In this document: piece after piece, positions 45,160-57,540 of the stretch
How the letters are laid out: the number at the start of each line of letters is the position of its first letter
Numbering within the stretch: the stretch's first letter is position 1
Assembly: GCF_018991925.1 (NCBI RefSeq)
Contig: NW_024737068.1
Location: 12,625,469-12,689,468, forward strand
DNA length: 64,000 nucleotides
Reading direction: 5' to 3'
DNA from: Homarus americanus
Lineage: Eukaryota > Arthropoda > Malacostraca > Decapoda > Nephropidae
The notes under the pieces: model-generated
The model's database searches: none
What the model saw: the letters and a program-made list of their open reading frames with translations, nothing else
Told to the model about the DNA's origin: nothing
Position numbers and translations under genes: made by a program

Positions 45160-46700
45160 TGAGCCAGAGAATGAGTGAGTGAGTGGGATATTACTGTGTT
45201 AATAGCAATATTTAAGAAGAACAAGTCACAGTGTAGACATCATCTCTATATTTATTTTGCATGATCTTACACTGAATATAATGACAACTAGACCAAACCC
45301 TTCTCACCGTCATTAACTTTCGAACTTTGAGCGACAGAATGACTGACTAATATAATAATTATTCCCCGCATCAAATCAAGTAGACAAACAGAAACCTCTA
45401 CGTGTGCTTGTTTTCTAAGGTTGGTGTTCACGTGATTATGATGCACCAAATGTAGGTATTTTCTTGTGGATTTCCTAACCTAAACCTTATTTACCCTCAA
45501 CAGTCTCTGGTTTACAAAGATGATGAAAATAGTCTGTCCAGATCGATGTACACTTTGTGTCAGATACGGAGGTATATTCTAGGACAAGTATTAACCAGAA
45601 ATGCTGATTTGAAAATTAAAAGGCAAAAGTCACAAACTTGAGCTGGGGTGATTGCCATGGACGCCTTGGGTTGTATTCATCACTTGCCTGGAACCTCACA
45701 TATGAAGCCTTCACGTGCGTCTTAATCTTCAATGAGAGCATAATTCTTCATCTTTAGCTCAGGAAAAGACTTGCCTCTCCTCCAAGGTTCATCTTATCAT
45801 TTCAGTAAACCACAACTCACAAACGTCCAAAATACTGGAACCCGCACAGCAGCCGAGACACTCAAAGGACAGTTTTATGGTGCCCACCACCGGCATGAAT
45901 CCAGTGCAAACACTTCATCAAACGCAGACAAAACACGATTTTTACGTTATAAAACACTGTACACGCAGCAGTCCAGCAGAAACGTATCTCTCTTAATCCC
46001 TGGCTAAGTCATTCTACCAGACCATTCCACCTCATCTGGCCGCTGCAGCTACATCCCAAGATAAGGAAAATTTCCTCGGATTCATGTTTACCAAAAACTC
46101 GACCTTTGATGCAAGCAATCACCTCCCTCCATACTCGCATCCCACCAATGCCTCCTCTACTTTTTATCTCCTCGATTGAAAACGTTCGGTGGTGGATATA
46201 ATCATGGTGCTGTCTGTATGTCTGTCCTTTCGTCCGTCTGTAGATAGATGGTGTCCGCACGATACCTCAAATTCTACCTGGGGGTTTCGAACCACATTTG
46301 ATTCATTAGTTCTTTATACTAAGATGAGGAATCCTATCAACTTGGGTCACGTTCAAGGTGGGTTAACTACTTCCTTGGTGTGTTGTCCAAAGAGTAGAAA
46401 TCGTTATGTACCTTTGATGATACACGTGATGTATAGCTGCCAGTTCAAACATTGAAATTCAACTCTTCTTTAGAAACTAAGAAATTCCTCCAATTTAACC
46501 CAAAGACGCCATAGTGTCCGAGTTGAACCAAAACGTTAAATTATTTATGGGATCAATTAAGCGCACGCATGCACGTACAGAGAAAGAGAGAGAGAGTTGG
46601 CTTAAATATTGTGTCAGCATGAGCCAAGCTTATCAAGGGGAATATTCTGTACCGCTTCTAACAATTTTTTTCAGTTATTTTTCACTTACATATATCGTAA
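45160..46700. other. No gene recognised
   Basis: Longest featureless stretch. Open frames of 70-90 codons exist on both strands near 45771-46455 but resemble no known family and lack splice or start support. Confidence 0.4.
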
Positions 46701-46703
46701 CTT

Positions 46704-46830
46704 TTGTGCATTTGAGTCACCAGGTGCACGACTAGTAAGGAGAAATAATAGCTGTAACTTGTGCACTTGAGTCACCAGGTGCACGACTAGTAAGGAGAAA
46801 TAATAGCTGTAACTTGTGCACGACTAGTAA
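46704..46830. repeat. 55-bp tandem duplication
   Basis: CAGGTGCACGACTAGTAAGG begins at 46721 and again at 46776, with the intervening AGAAATAATAGCTGTAACTT identical; a third partial copy follows. Recent tandem duplication. Confidence 0.92.
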
Positions 46831-46834
46831 GAAT

Positions 46835-47985
46835 AACCGGAAGTGCCGCCTTCTGATATGTTTATACATTTCAACTTACATGCAGGGTATTAACGTGGTA
46901 TAGAAATAGTTGGGGTAAATGCTTATGGACTTAGCCAGTAAGTATCGTTGAATAAGTTTTATTTTCGTTTCATTTACCGAGTTGGAGATGGTGAGAGAGA
47001 ACGCCCATGAAACTAAAAACTTTTAATTGAGATGTTTTCGCTGTGCAAGCTGTTAATGCAATGTTCCCGTCCATTTGATCTAACTCTGTTTTTCAGAAAT
47101 GTGTCATTTTGAAAATAAAGAAGGGAAATTAGGGCGCTGGAAATAAATCCCTCGGGTTAATCCTGCGAGCAATTTGCATAACCAGCCAGCAGTGAAGAAT
47201 AATCCGGCGTGTGACCAACTTCTGGGTCAGGGATTACAACACGCTCGCCCTATCCCTCCCACAGGTGTCGCCTTCAACTGGTAACAAAGAGAACCGAAAA
47301 TTTTTATACTTAACGGGGAAAAAATAAGAAAAAAAGGATCATGATTTTGTTTGCGTCGTGTGCATTAAATAAGTCGCTTGCAGAGGACAGTGAGGTCGTT
47401 CCCACACGGTCGACGGAACATATGCTCTTAAGTCTCTGTTGGTCTGGTTGATTCATTCAGTCATCATTATGATCGTCCCAGGTCACCAGGTGCAGTGTTA
47501 TGGTGTTCTGCTAGTAAGATTTTGGAGATCACAGGGACGTCCAGGCAAGGGGAGTTGTGCTGATTATTAGAGTTAGACCGAGCTGAGTGGTGATGACAAC
47601 TGAATTGGATGAAATGTGGCGAGTGTTGGTTGGTGATGACCTTCACCTGGTGGTTACTGTCGAAGTTGAAACGGGGGAAGGCTGAAACTGGTACCCTTTT
47701 GTCAAATACCGTATATGGATAATATGTATGTAGTGGTGAACAATGACATCTGATTTGCTGACGCTCTAACCAATGAGGAAGCAATCTTAGTTCAAAACAA
47801 CAATGAGGAAGGTGACGCAGGATTTCGAGATTGTGCTTTACGAGTGTTTCAATTTGATAATTTGAAATGTCATCATATATCCCAACCTGTTTCTTGATGA
47901 CTGAGCTAAAGTGGATGCAGTTTTAGAATACGGAAGCGTCAGATCTTTCCTGTTTCCTGGAGGTGATCCGTCCAGTGTGTGTGTG
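46835..47985. other. No gene recognised
   Basis: Single-copy sequence without recognisable coding frame or repeat. Confidence 0.4.
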
Positions 47986-47991
47986 TGTGTA

Positions 47992-48735
<744 letters not shown>

Positions 48736-48737
48736 GA

Positions 48738-48933
48738 AGGGTCACTTGAAGATGAACCCCTTCAGCTGATTTCACATAATGATTAAACACCCAAATGCTA
48801 ATATAACTTAACGCTAATCTAACGCTAACCTTATGGTAATCTATTACTAACCTAGTCCCCACCCCAGGTAGCATTAGGGTGTTGAATCATCAGGTGAAAT
48901 AATCTAAGGCGCTTGATCTTCAGGTGATCCCAT
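48738..48933. mobile_element. Foldback MITE-like element with CCTAA core, best copy
   Basis: Left arm GGTCACTTGAAGATGAACCC, CTGATTTCACATAATGATTA, AACACCC and AATGCTAA. Right arm GGTAGCATTAGGGTGTTGAA, TCATCAGGTGAAATAATC and GATCTTCAGGTGATCC. The arms pair over about 62 bp with roughly 75-80% identity by eye. The core holds diverged TAACGCTAA/CTAACC words. No coding capacity. Confidence 0.7.
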
Positions 48934-49099
48934 TTCTGGGCTGAACTGTAATGTCCCTTCATCCTGGATACCGATCAGTGATCATCTTCAGACTTGGTCC
49001 ACAACTCATCAGTTTACTGTATCAGACACTAATAATACCTTCCATGCTCGTACTGTCTCACGCCACTACTTAATACACCTCCAGCCTTATGATACATGG

Positions 49100-49368
49100 G
49101 TATACCAGTATTGTGTACCAGACGTGTTGTACCAAAACTGTGTACTAGACTTGTGTACAAGACCTGTGTACCAAACTTGTGTACATGACCTGTGTACCAG
49201 ACCTGTCTACATAACCTGTGTACCTGACGTGTTGTACTTGGCTTGTGTACCAAAACTGTGTACTAGACTTGTGCACAAGACCTGTGTACCTGACGTGTTG
49301 TACCAAAACTGTGTACCAGACCTGTCTACATAACCTGTGTACTAGAACCGTGTACCAGACCTGTGCAC
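49100..49368. repeat. 15-bp repeat CCTGTGTACCAGACN
   Basis: About 17 imperfect copies of TTGTGTACCAGACCTGTGTA-type sequence with occasional 3-bp length changes. Cys/Thr/Val-rich frames on both strands are artefacts. Confidence 0.9.
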
Positions 49369-49369
49369 A

Positions 49370-50070
49370 CACCCACACGTTTTCTTCTTTCACTATATTT
49401 ACTATTTCCTGTTGAGAAAAAGTATGGAGTTCCCCGAAGAAAATGTCTCGATTTCCTCATCCTCACGCCGCCTTCGGTCTGTCGAGCGTTGCTGGGCTTC
49501 TCGTTAATAATACACAGTGAAAGTGTAACTCTGTCATTCATTTCCCTTCAATTTATACTTTTATCATTACTTTGTATTTCCTTATTCTCTCATTTCTTCA
49601 TTCTCGATGTACAGTTCCTTTTATCAATGTTTTTAAGTTTTATTCTTCTTCCTGATTCCTTTCCCTGCCATTTCATTCCCTCGCTGTTCCTCTTCCCTTC
49701 CCCTGATTTTTTATTTTTGTCCTTTTCCGTTTCTCTTTCTCTCTCTCTCACACACACACACATGTAACAGAATAGCCCCCCCCCCCTCTCTCTCTTACAA
49801 CATCCTTGGCCCTCCCTCTCAACTTGACCTTTAAGGAGCATCACTTACAGTCTGCCAACTCTCCTCGCCTCCTACTGCTCACTGACACACAAGTTGCTGG
49901 TGTGTTCTCCTCCTCATGCAGCATCTCTGGCTACGCCCTCCACCCAAACAGGGGTTGAATCAGGATTTCAACAAGGGGCAAAACGGGGTAAAACTTTCGG
50001 ACTTAAACTTGAGATTTAATAACTTGAAGGGGGTGAGTACCTGAGTGATTGTTATACTTGATTTCTTTGC
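49370..50070. other. No gene recognised
   Basis: Pyrimidine-rich sequence with a short (CT)n(CA)n near 49735-49761. Confidence 0.4.
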
Positions 50071-50074
50071 CCCA

Positions 50075-50215
50075 GTTTATTTCTGTTGAAATTAAAAAAG
50101 CTAACGTAACGTAACCTAACCTAACCTAACCTAACCTAGTTCACCAGATAGCGTTCGGGTGATTAATATTCAGGTGCAATAAGGTTTAGTATCTAATCAG
50201 GTGATCCTTTACCAT
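50075..50215. mobile_element. Foldback MITE-like element with CCTAA core, copy 4
   Basis: A worn left arm (CCCCAGTTTATTTCTGTTGA, AGCTAACG), a core of four to five CCTAA units, and the right arm AGCGTTCGGGTGATTAATAT, TCAGGTGCAATAAGG and ATCAGGTGATCC. Confidence 0.62.
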
Positions 50216-50577
50216 ATGATAATGTAATTAAGAAATGTGAGAATTCTATTATCATGGTTACCTTTTATCTTACTGAACGGTTCAACATCACTGAGAAATG
50301 TGGACCTAAGTTTTATCTCCCATTGTCTTCCTTTCCTTTTCATTGGCATTTAGTTTCTGTCTTCACCTCCCAGTTCCGTTTTTCTTCGATTATTTTTATT
50401 TGACTTGAAAATATTTATGTCTTCAGCTACCTGGAATCTTAGAAGGTCATACTCAGGGGTGTTGAGATGGTATATTATGTTATTGGAACCTGTGTTTTTG
50501 TGTGTATTTATCTTTAGTCAACTCTGGACCCCTGAACTTGTATTGAAAACTCCGGTTTACTGGGGACCATAAAAATA

Positions 50578-50725
50578 TATCCCCACCCCTTCCCCCCTCC
50601 CTCGACCCCTCCCCCCCCACCTTCTCCCTCTAAACCCCCTTCCCACCCCCACCCTCCCCCTCCCCCCCCTCCCCACCCCCACCCCCTCCCCACCCCCACC
50701 CCCGCCCCTTCCCTCCCCCTCCCTA
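50578..50725. repeat. C-rich tract, G-quadruplex potential on minus strand
   Basis: CCCCACCCCCACCCTCCC-type sequence. The complement has many runs of four or more G with short spacers, so stable quadruplex formation is likely. The Gly-rich minus frame is an artefact. Confidence 0.92.
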
Positions 50726-51052
50726 TACACAACTGAAATTTAGATCTTAAGTTCAGGTGTTTTGAGGTGACAGGATCCAGGTAATCAAACCCATAGCCAC
50801 AACTTTAAATATATTATTTTACACTATATAAATATAGAGATTAAACAAAAACAAATTAATCACCAACTTTGAACACTCTCGATGTGACCTCTTAAGATCT
50901 CGGGTAGTGAGTGTTAGTCTGAACCTCCCAGTATGTTCCTTGTCTTCCACACCCACTTGATGTTCAGAGTAGAGCAGGTCGTGTCGGGTTTATTACTTGT
51001 TGGAGTTATTGAAAGTTTCTGGGACGGAGAGCCGCTTTCAGATGTGGGTGAG

Positions 51053-51078
51053 ACAGACAGACAGACAGACAGACAGAG

Positions 51079-51119
<41 letters not shown>
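51053..51119. repeat. (ACAG)n(ATAG)n microsatellite
   Basis: About six GACA units followed by about eleven GATA units. Confidence 0.96.
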
Positions 51120-51289
51120 TTCAGTTAAAATCGTCCTACAAGTTTACATTGATTGAGCATGTATAGAGCAGTGATGTAGTCAAGACCACTAAGTCCCAGA
51201 CCGAGACCTCCCTCACCTCCCGAGACAGAGAACGTTAGGAGTCGGGACCGGGACCATTCACAATTTTAGCATTTGTGGGTCATCTGATG

Positions 51290-51395
51290 AGTAGTTCCCT
51301 TCGGTAACGTCAGGGTGATTAAACTTCAGGTGAGTTAAGCTGGGGGAACGAATTTTCAGGTAAGCATTTTGTGGGACTAATCTCCAGGTGATCTA
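51290..51395. mobile_element. Foldback family right-arm fragment
   Basis: GGTAACGTCAGGGTGATTAA, ACTTCAGGTGAGTTAAGCTG, AATTTTCAGGTAAGC and ACTAATCTCCAGGTGATC follow the right-arm order of the family, without a CCTAA core. It lies just outside the hAT remnant. Confidence 0.5.
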
Positions 51396-51682
51396 TTTAT
51401 TTAATACGTGTGCCTAAGCCGAGTTGTTGGGGATAATCTTCTTGAGTCAAAAATTAGGATCTAGGTTCTTACACGTATAATATTTTTGAAGGGGTGAAAT
51501 CCCTGGATGATGGAGAGTCAGTTTATCTTAAAACGTGGACATATTTACCAAGTAGTTTGGGTATGTGTGTTTACCAACTACCTAATTAATTAAAAAAAAT
51601 CAATTTCATGATAGTGAAATATGAAGTGTTAAATATACACACTTTCCATCTTATTTATTGGGTCATATTTGTTTCATATAGC

Positions 51683-52030
51683 TCATTGATCATATCCAGG
51701 TAGGTTATTGTTCTCTTCATTACACTTCAGAAACATCAACATCTCGGTACATTTGCTGATGTTTGGTACCTATGAGGCCTCATTATTATCCCCCACTGTT
51801 AAATACACGCTCAACGGGATCACCTGTAGTAACAATGGTCAGTGCTAAAGGTAGATTGACCAGTAATGGAAAGTTGGCCTTTTATTGCCGCCAGAACTGA
51901 ATTGGAGTCACATCTGTTACATTATTATGAGTCACTTTGCCACAGAAATCTGACCATGACCCAGAAAACCCCCACATGTGGTCTAGGTGAGGTGCCAACT
52001 GAACCCAAACGTAACCAGTTGACAATCCCC
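51683..52030 (-). pseudogene. hAT transposase C-terminal (dimerisation domain) remnant
   Basis: On the minus strand the order of motifs is that of the hAT C-terminal dimerisation domain: FWRQ, KANFPLLVNLPLALTI, GDPVERVFNSGG, then (after a frame change) IIMRPHRYQ, and (after another) EMLMFLKCNEENNNLPGYDQ ending in TGA at 51683-51685. There is a TAA after FWRQ. hAT transposases catalyse cut-and-paste transposition, and this domain mediates their dimerisation. The several stops and shifts show it is dead. Upstream HMWGFSGSWSDFCGK is in frame but not assigned. Confidence 0.65.
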
Positions 52031-52034
52031 CCTT

Positions 52035-52765
52035 AAAAAAAAAAATACCTGAAAATTCATATGAAAATCCGAGACCACAGACGTCCGAGACCTATACCCA
52101 GCACTCGAGACTTGGAAAAATGATCTCGATAGCTATATAATATACTGTACATAGAGGGTGCAGGTCCATAGTCCATTCTATTTGCTTCCTGTGTGGCAAT
52201 AAAAGTATTACTTTGTCTCGTGTCTGTAAATATAGATTTGGTCAAAGTCCCCGAAAACCAATTGTGGTTTAGTGAAAATATTTTAAAGCTTTTTATATCT
52301 TTAAAGAACTGTCCAACACCGTAACTATTATTTGCAGTAGCTGTTTGTTTATTGTAGGGGCAATTTTGAATCTCCAAGGTATTAGCAGCAACTAATCTCG
52401 AGGTGGTATTAGTAATTAGTGAAACGTTGTTACTTTATTGTGATTATTCATTTCCTAATAAACTGTATAGTGAAACATCATCATACAACTAAAAAAAATA
52501 AAGGCTCATTTGGGAAATTTATTACAACAACAAAAAATCGCAGTAACAAGTGTGAATTTGTCGAGGAAAAAATATTTATTGAAATTGCAGTAAAATGTTT
52601 TAAATAATTGCGGGCCACCAATTTATGTGGTACAATGTATGTGTGTGTGTGAAGCGATCCATTTGTTGCCGTGTTTCTCCTCCATAAATATGCAAAAGGT
52701 GAACCAGGGAGTGAAAAAAAAAACACGTAATTTTTGGCTATTTTGTTTGGTGTATTTATGTATAT
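52035..52765. other. No gene recognised
   Basis: A 106-codon minus frame (52057-52377) lies upstream of the hAT remnant but has no motif of that family that I can recognise. Confidence 0.35.
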
Positions 52766-52771
52766 AATTCA

Positions 52772-52927
52772 CTGGGGGAGGGACGGGGGGGTGTAGGAGG
52801 GGAGGGGGTGGAAGAGAGGGGGTGGAAGGAGGTGCTGTGTGGGGGAGAGGGAAGAGAAGGAGTGGAAGGGAGTGGTGTGTGGGGGAGGGGGAGGGCAGGA
52901 AGTTGAATGTATGTATGTATGTATGTA
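52772..52927. repeat. G/GA-rich tract and (ATGT)n
   Basis: GGGGGAGGG/GGAAGGAG words, including two copies of GGTGTGTGGGGGAG-like sequence, then four ATGT units. Confidence 0.85.
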
Positions 52928-53099
52928 ATAACTAACTAAGAAGCAGCCAACATCGTACAGTACCATTTCATATTCTCCATTTTAAGTGGCTTTTAGTACC
53001 TGTAACTACCAGACACCACAACACACAATCGTAAATTAATGTATGCATCTCCCCTCAGGTTGACTATAGAAGGTGAATAACTCTTACCATCAGGTGGAA

Positions 53100-53345
53100 C
53101 GAGTTACTGTTGTATGGTAACTTATGGTGCGTCACTTTATATGGTAATTTGTGGTGAGTCATTATATATGGTAATTTATGGTGAGTCACTTTATAGGTAA
53201 AATGGAACAAAGAGTTAACTACGCCTCTTCTTTTGTGGTTATTTACAATGAGTCACTATCAAGTAACTCTTAACAACGAATCACTATCAAGTAACTCTTT
53301 ACAGTGAGTCACTATCAAGTAACTATTTACAGTAAATCTTAATCA
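53100..53345. repeat. Two adjacent 27-28 bp tandem repeats
   Basis: First TATGGTAATTTATGGTGAGT with CACTTTATA (three copies, 53110-53205), then TCACTATCAAGTAACTCTTT with ACAGTGAG (three to four copies, 53250-53345). Both units share the GTGAGTCACT junction, so they may have a common origin. Confidence 0.88.
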
Positions 53346-53469
53346 AGTATATGACTAAATTTACAATGATTTGACTGTGATTATTTACACTAACAAAGAC
53401 CTTATCAGGTGTTAAACCCAGACGTTGAAATTAATTAAATATGTAGACCATTTTTTTTTAAATGAACTT

Positions 53470-53642
53470 CTCGTTGGCGGTGAAGGAGGAGGTGGTGAAG
53501 GAGGAGGCGGTGAAGGAGGAGGAACTGGGGTGCAAGTGTGGAGGAAGACTGAGATGACAGATTGGAGATAGGGAGACAGGTAGAAAGGTAAATAAGGAGG
53601 AAGAGGGGGAGTAAAAGGAGGGACACACACACACACACACAC

Positions 53643-53689
<47 letters not shown>

Positions 53690-53690
53690 A
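53470..53690. repeat. GGAGGAGGTGGTGAA repeat, then (CA)n and (CT)n
   Basis: Three GGTGAAGGAGGAGG units, a purine-rich stretch, (CA)9 at 53624-53641 and (CT)20 at 53645-53685. Confidence 0.9.
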
Positions 53691-53857
53691 AATCTCGCCT
53701 CGGAAAAGTAAAGATTGAATTTAATTATGCATAAAGCGAGGGAGGATATGAATGTGGAGTAATCAGGCGACCCAGAAGCAGCTAGTCGACCGAGGAAGGT
53801 TGAAGCCATGCCCGGAGTGTTGAGCAAATCTGTCTTGACTCCTCCTCCTCTCAGTCC

Positions 53858-54015
53858 ACGCTAGTTCCTCCCACTCCACTCTAGTTCCTCCCACTCCACG
53901 CTAGTTCCTCCCACTCCAAGCTAGTCCCTCCCACTCCAGGCTAGTCCCTCCCACTCCAGGCTAGTTCCTCCCACTCCAGGCTAGTTCCTCCCATTCCAGG
54001 CTAGTCCCTCCCAAC
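53858..54015. repeat. 20-bp minisatellite CTAGTTCCTCCCACTCCAGG
   Basis: Eight copies with CACG/CACT/CAAG/CAGG and TTCC/TCCC variants. Confidence 0.95.
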
Positions 54016-54019
54016 TTAT

Positions 54020-54798
54020 GTTCCAGTTTCGCTAGTCACCCATAGAACATTACCCTCGACTGGTGAGTCTTTCCGTGTGTGCGTGCGTGTGCGTGCGGTG
54101 AGCTTGCTTGCGTATGCACTATAGCGGGCCACTAACTATAGCATAGTATTTGTTAGTGCTGAAAAGCGTAAGAGACACCAGCACACTTCCTTCATGTTAG
54201 TCTGTCACTTGGAGTCCTTGAATCCTTATAGAGAGTGATGCAGTACATGATCCTACCAGCAGTGTCTTGTTGACTCCTTGTGTCTGACGATGGTGGGGTG
54301 AGGAGTGTTGGCTACAGGTGAAGGATATGGTGTTCTGTTTTAAAGTTCGGATCCTAACTTACAGTATGTGCTCTTTCGAGGTCCTATGCTAATATCATAA
54401 TGTCACTTAATATGGATCTATACAAGAGAACAGATCTGCTCTAAGACTTTCTAACAAGGAAGAGTACTCGATGTAAACGATTTTCACCTGTGATATAAAG
54501 AGTACTGTACTCGATATTCACTCACCTTGTCCTCGGCAGGTATTGAACACAATGTTATCTGGACCCTGTAGCGTCATTACTACTGTTTAGCTCTATATTA
54601 TGGTCCAAGGGAGTGTTTCTATATAACCAGGAGCGTCTGATCTTTGGGGTTTTAACAGTTAATTAACGTGTGTGTGTTTGTGTGTGTGTAGGTTAGCTCC
54701 AAGGTATTGCCAGTAAGTCCTCAAAGTGAAGGCCTCCCCCCGCCTGTCTCCGGCTCACGTGTGTTGAGTACATGTGGAGCTACTTAGGACATAATTAT
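54020..54798. other. No gene recognised
   Basis: Single-copy sequence. A donor-like CGACTG|GTGAGT at about 54064 follows the minisatellite, but no exon can be supported. Confidence 0.35.
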
Positions 54799-54801
54799 TA
54801 G

Positions 54802-54875
54802 GCCGGCGTGTTTAGCTGAGAGGATAAAGTACAGCTCCAGACCATCCAGGCGAGAAATTTGAATATAAATGTTCT
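54802..54875 (+). mobile_element. tRNA-like sequence (SINE head or tRNA pseudogene)
   Basis: GGCGTGTTTAGCTGAGAGGA carries a good pol III A-box (TAGCTGAGAGG) near a plausible tRNA 5' end. About 40 nt later AATTTGAATAT sits where a B-box GGTTCGANNCC would be, but it is decayed. No complete cloverleaf can be drawn. Confidence 0.35.
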
Positions 54876-55125
54876 ACTTTCACTATAAATTTTCCCGAAT
54901 GCCTAAACTCACTTGACTATACAGGGCGAGGCGCAACGAGGAGGTTTATACATTAACAGTGTTTATGGCAGCATTAGAATTTATAGATCGGTAACTGGCT
55001 GAGAGATAACCATCACATTCACAGTCGTATCGCTGTGTTGCGACATTAGTTGTGCAGGTAAAATGCTCACTAATTTACTTACTCTCATTTTGACATAATT
55101 TTTGTTATAACCTGCCTGGCCATCC

Positions 55126-55236
<111 letters not shown>

Positions 55237-55239
55237 CCT

Positions 55240-56215
55240 GCTACGTACATAAAAAAATCGATGAATAAAAGTTGCAAGTTCATATCATTCCCCGGGGAGG
55301 ATGAAAGTCACCTGAGCTGCCAGCGGACATTAACTGCTCTTAATGTTTTATTAATTCAGCCATTGTAATATATATACACATACACAATGTCTGATGTTCA
55401 ACTGTCTCATCCTGAATCTTATTTTGTTTTGTGCTCCACCGAGTGATGGTTGATGGCTCATGAGAGGCTCATGTTAGGGACTCACAGTTGATATGACAGT
55501 GGTTTGTTGGGGCCATAAATACTCTGTTAACGTCATACAGAGAGAGAGTTAGTTAGTTTCGCCTCAGCTTTAACCCCTTGAGTATGAGGGTCTATATACT
55601 GAATAAAATCGTATGGCGCTACAAATAATATATTAAAAGTGGCGTCCAGTAAGTGAAGGGGTTAATTCCCTGACATTACCCGTTAAACTGAATCTTAGAA
55701 TACAACAACTTCTGCTAAAAACGACCACGAGGGTCAGACATATACATAGAAAAGTAATCACTAACAATATGTATTACGAATCTTGTATATATATATAAAC
55801 ACCTATGAAAGAGAAATTGTGTAAGAATAATGATAAAAGTTGAAGTTCCATGTGCTCATAGGAAAGAGGCCTCTGATATATCCCCCTTGTAAATTATTCA
55901 GATTATATATTATTTATCAGTAACGTGAATCATTGCTGGGTAATTATTTCCACTGGCAACTGGCGTCACCGGGATTACCTTAAGCCCTCAGGATTAATTA
56001 GTCCGAATAACTTGGTCCGCCTGTCTCACCCACTAGTGTTGTGTTCTGTTACTCTATCTCCTCCTCTTCTCTTCAATCGTCTATCTTCTTTTGCTTTCTT
56101 TCCTCTTCTTCTCACTTCTCTCTGTCCACCTACACATAATTTAGTGTTTCCATCTATGTTTCTTATCATTATTTATTAAACCTACTTATCTATCTGTCCA
56201 ATGTCTAATCTATCT
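55240..56215. other. No gene recognised
   Basis: Single-copy AT-rich sequence; words related to CCCCTTGAGTATGAGGG near 55572. Confidence 0.4.
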
Positions 56216-56224
56216 ATCTATCAC

Positions 56225-56257
<33 letters not shown>

Positions 56258-56258
56258 G
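56203..56258. repeat. (TCTA)n(TCTG)n microsatellite
   Basis: Three to four CTAT units then about seven TCTG units. Confidence 0.93.
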
Positions 56259-56414
56259 TAATATTGAACAAGCGAAGATTTCGTGGAAGACTGTGGGTGT
56301 TTTCCAGTCATGAGTGAGGAATCTGAACATGATAATAGAGACTCGTAATGGTCACGCAGATGTTATATTGTTCAGGTAGTGAGAATCGGGACCTAACTGA
56401 GACAAGGTATTGAT

Positions 56415-56470
56415 CGCCTGAATACTACACACATGGAGATTAATTCCCATCCTAACCTAACCTTACGACT
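56415..56470. mobile_element. Foldback family left-arm remnant
   Basis: GATCGCCTGAATACTACACA, CATGGAGATTAATTCCCATC and CTAACCTAACC match the left arm and core start of the family; no right arm is seen. Confidence 0.45.
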
Positions 56471-56474
56471 TGAT

Positions 56475-57040
56475 ATTGAAAGTCTATTTTGCCAGAAAAA
56501 TACAGATACAGAGTCGATAATAATATTATAAACATGGCTGAGCCAATTGAGAGTCTGAGCTCTCTTAGTGGCACTTTATTTATACTGTACAATTGTCTCA
56601 AGGAAGTATTATGTAACATTTAGTATCATCTGGAATAGTTACATAGCATGGTGTTAGTAAGAACATATCAGAATGTTACTACAATTATCATTTCGTTATT
56701 TTATTTTGTTTTTTACACATATATATTATAAGTTTATACATATTTTACAATGGAGTTGATAATTATACATTAGTATGATAAGGGAGGGAAGCAATACAAC
56801 ATAGGTAGTGTTAAGGTGTAACAAGGGGACATATGTCTTGATGGCAAATATATAATTATTGCAATGGTAATTTCTATCTATCCACGCTACAGTATGTGAT
56901 ATAATGGTTTTGGTGGTATAATAAAAGTAAGAACATAAAGTATTACAAAAATATTAATACTTAGACAATCGATATTTTTTTAAGAGATGATTTAAAGGAA
57001 GGGAGCGTAGTCTTTGTTCGGATGGGTGGGGGTAAGTTGT
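56475..57040. other. No gene recognised
   Basis: AT-rich single-copy sequence. Confidence 0.4.
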
Positions 57041-57074
57041 TCCACACCTTCACACCTGACCAAACCAAATTTAA

Positions 57075-57129
57075 TATATCCTAACCTTAAGATTAACCAA
57101 CCTGACCTGACCTGACCTGACCTGACCTT
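57075..57129. repeat. CCTGA pentamer repeat with CCTAA-type flank
   Basis: CCTAACCTTAAGATTAACC precedes five CCTGA units. TTAAGATTAACC is also found at the core edge of copy 1 at 4690, so this is probably a further family remnant. Confidence 0.6.
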
Positions 57130-57271
57130 TAGATGATTTCACTGCATTGGTGTTTCCCTTTTCAAGAGATTAATTTTAATGGTATATTTTGTCACCCACT
57201 TATTGACCCAAGTTGTCCCTGTCTGGGTGAGTGTCCCCTTAAACTTAGACAGATCTTACTTATGTGATGGA

Positions 57272-57420
57272 AATAGCTCTTGAGTCCCTTTATATGGTGG
57301 GGATGGATCTAAGGTTCCTTTATGTGATGGGAATGGCTCTTGGGTTCCCTTATGTGATGGGAATGGCTCTTGGGTTCCCTTATGTGATGGGAATGGCTCT
57401 AGGGTTCTGGTGGAAATGAT
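57272..57420. repeat. 30-bp minisatellite
   Basis: Four to five copies of CTCTTGGGTTCCCTTATGTG ATGGGAATGG. The 10-residue periodic minus frame is an artefact. Confidence 0.92.
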
Positions 57421-57540
57421 TCTAGGGTTGCTACTGGTAAATAATAAAAAAAATAGTTTGAAAGAGAACAATAATATTTTGTGATAATGGCAACTTGTGA
57501 ATAACTTCATCGTTTTAAATGAAGCTTTGTGTTATTTATT

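Noticed and set aside
46009..46260. 84-codon minus-strand frame, and 45771-46007 on plus
   Set aside because: Moderately coding-like composition but no motif, conserved domain or neighbouring exon that I can recognise.
52057..52377. 106-codon minus frame as part of the hAT transposase
   Set aside because: No hAT motif could be recognised in it and it does not join in frame with the dimerisation-domain remnant.
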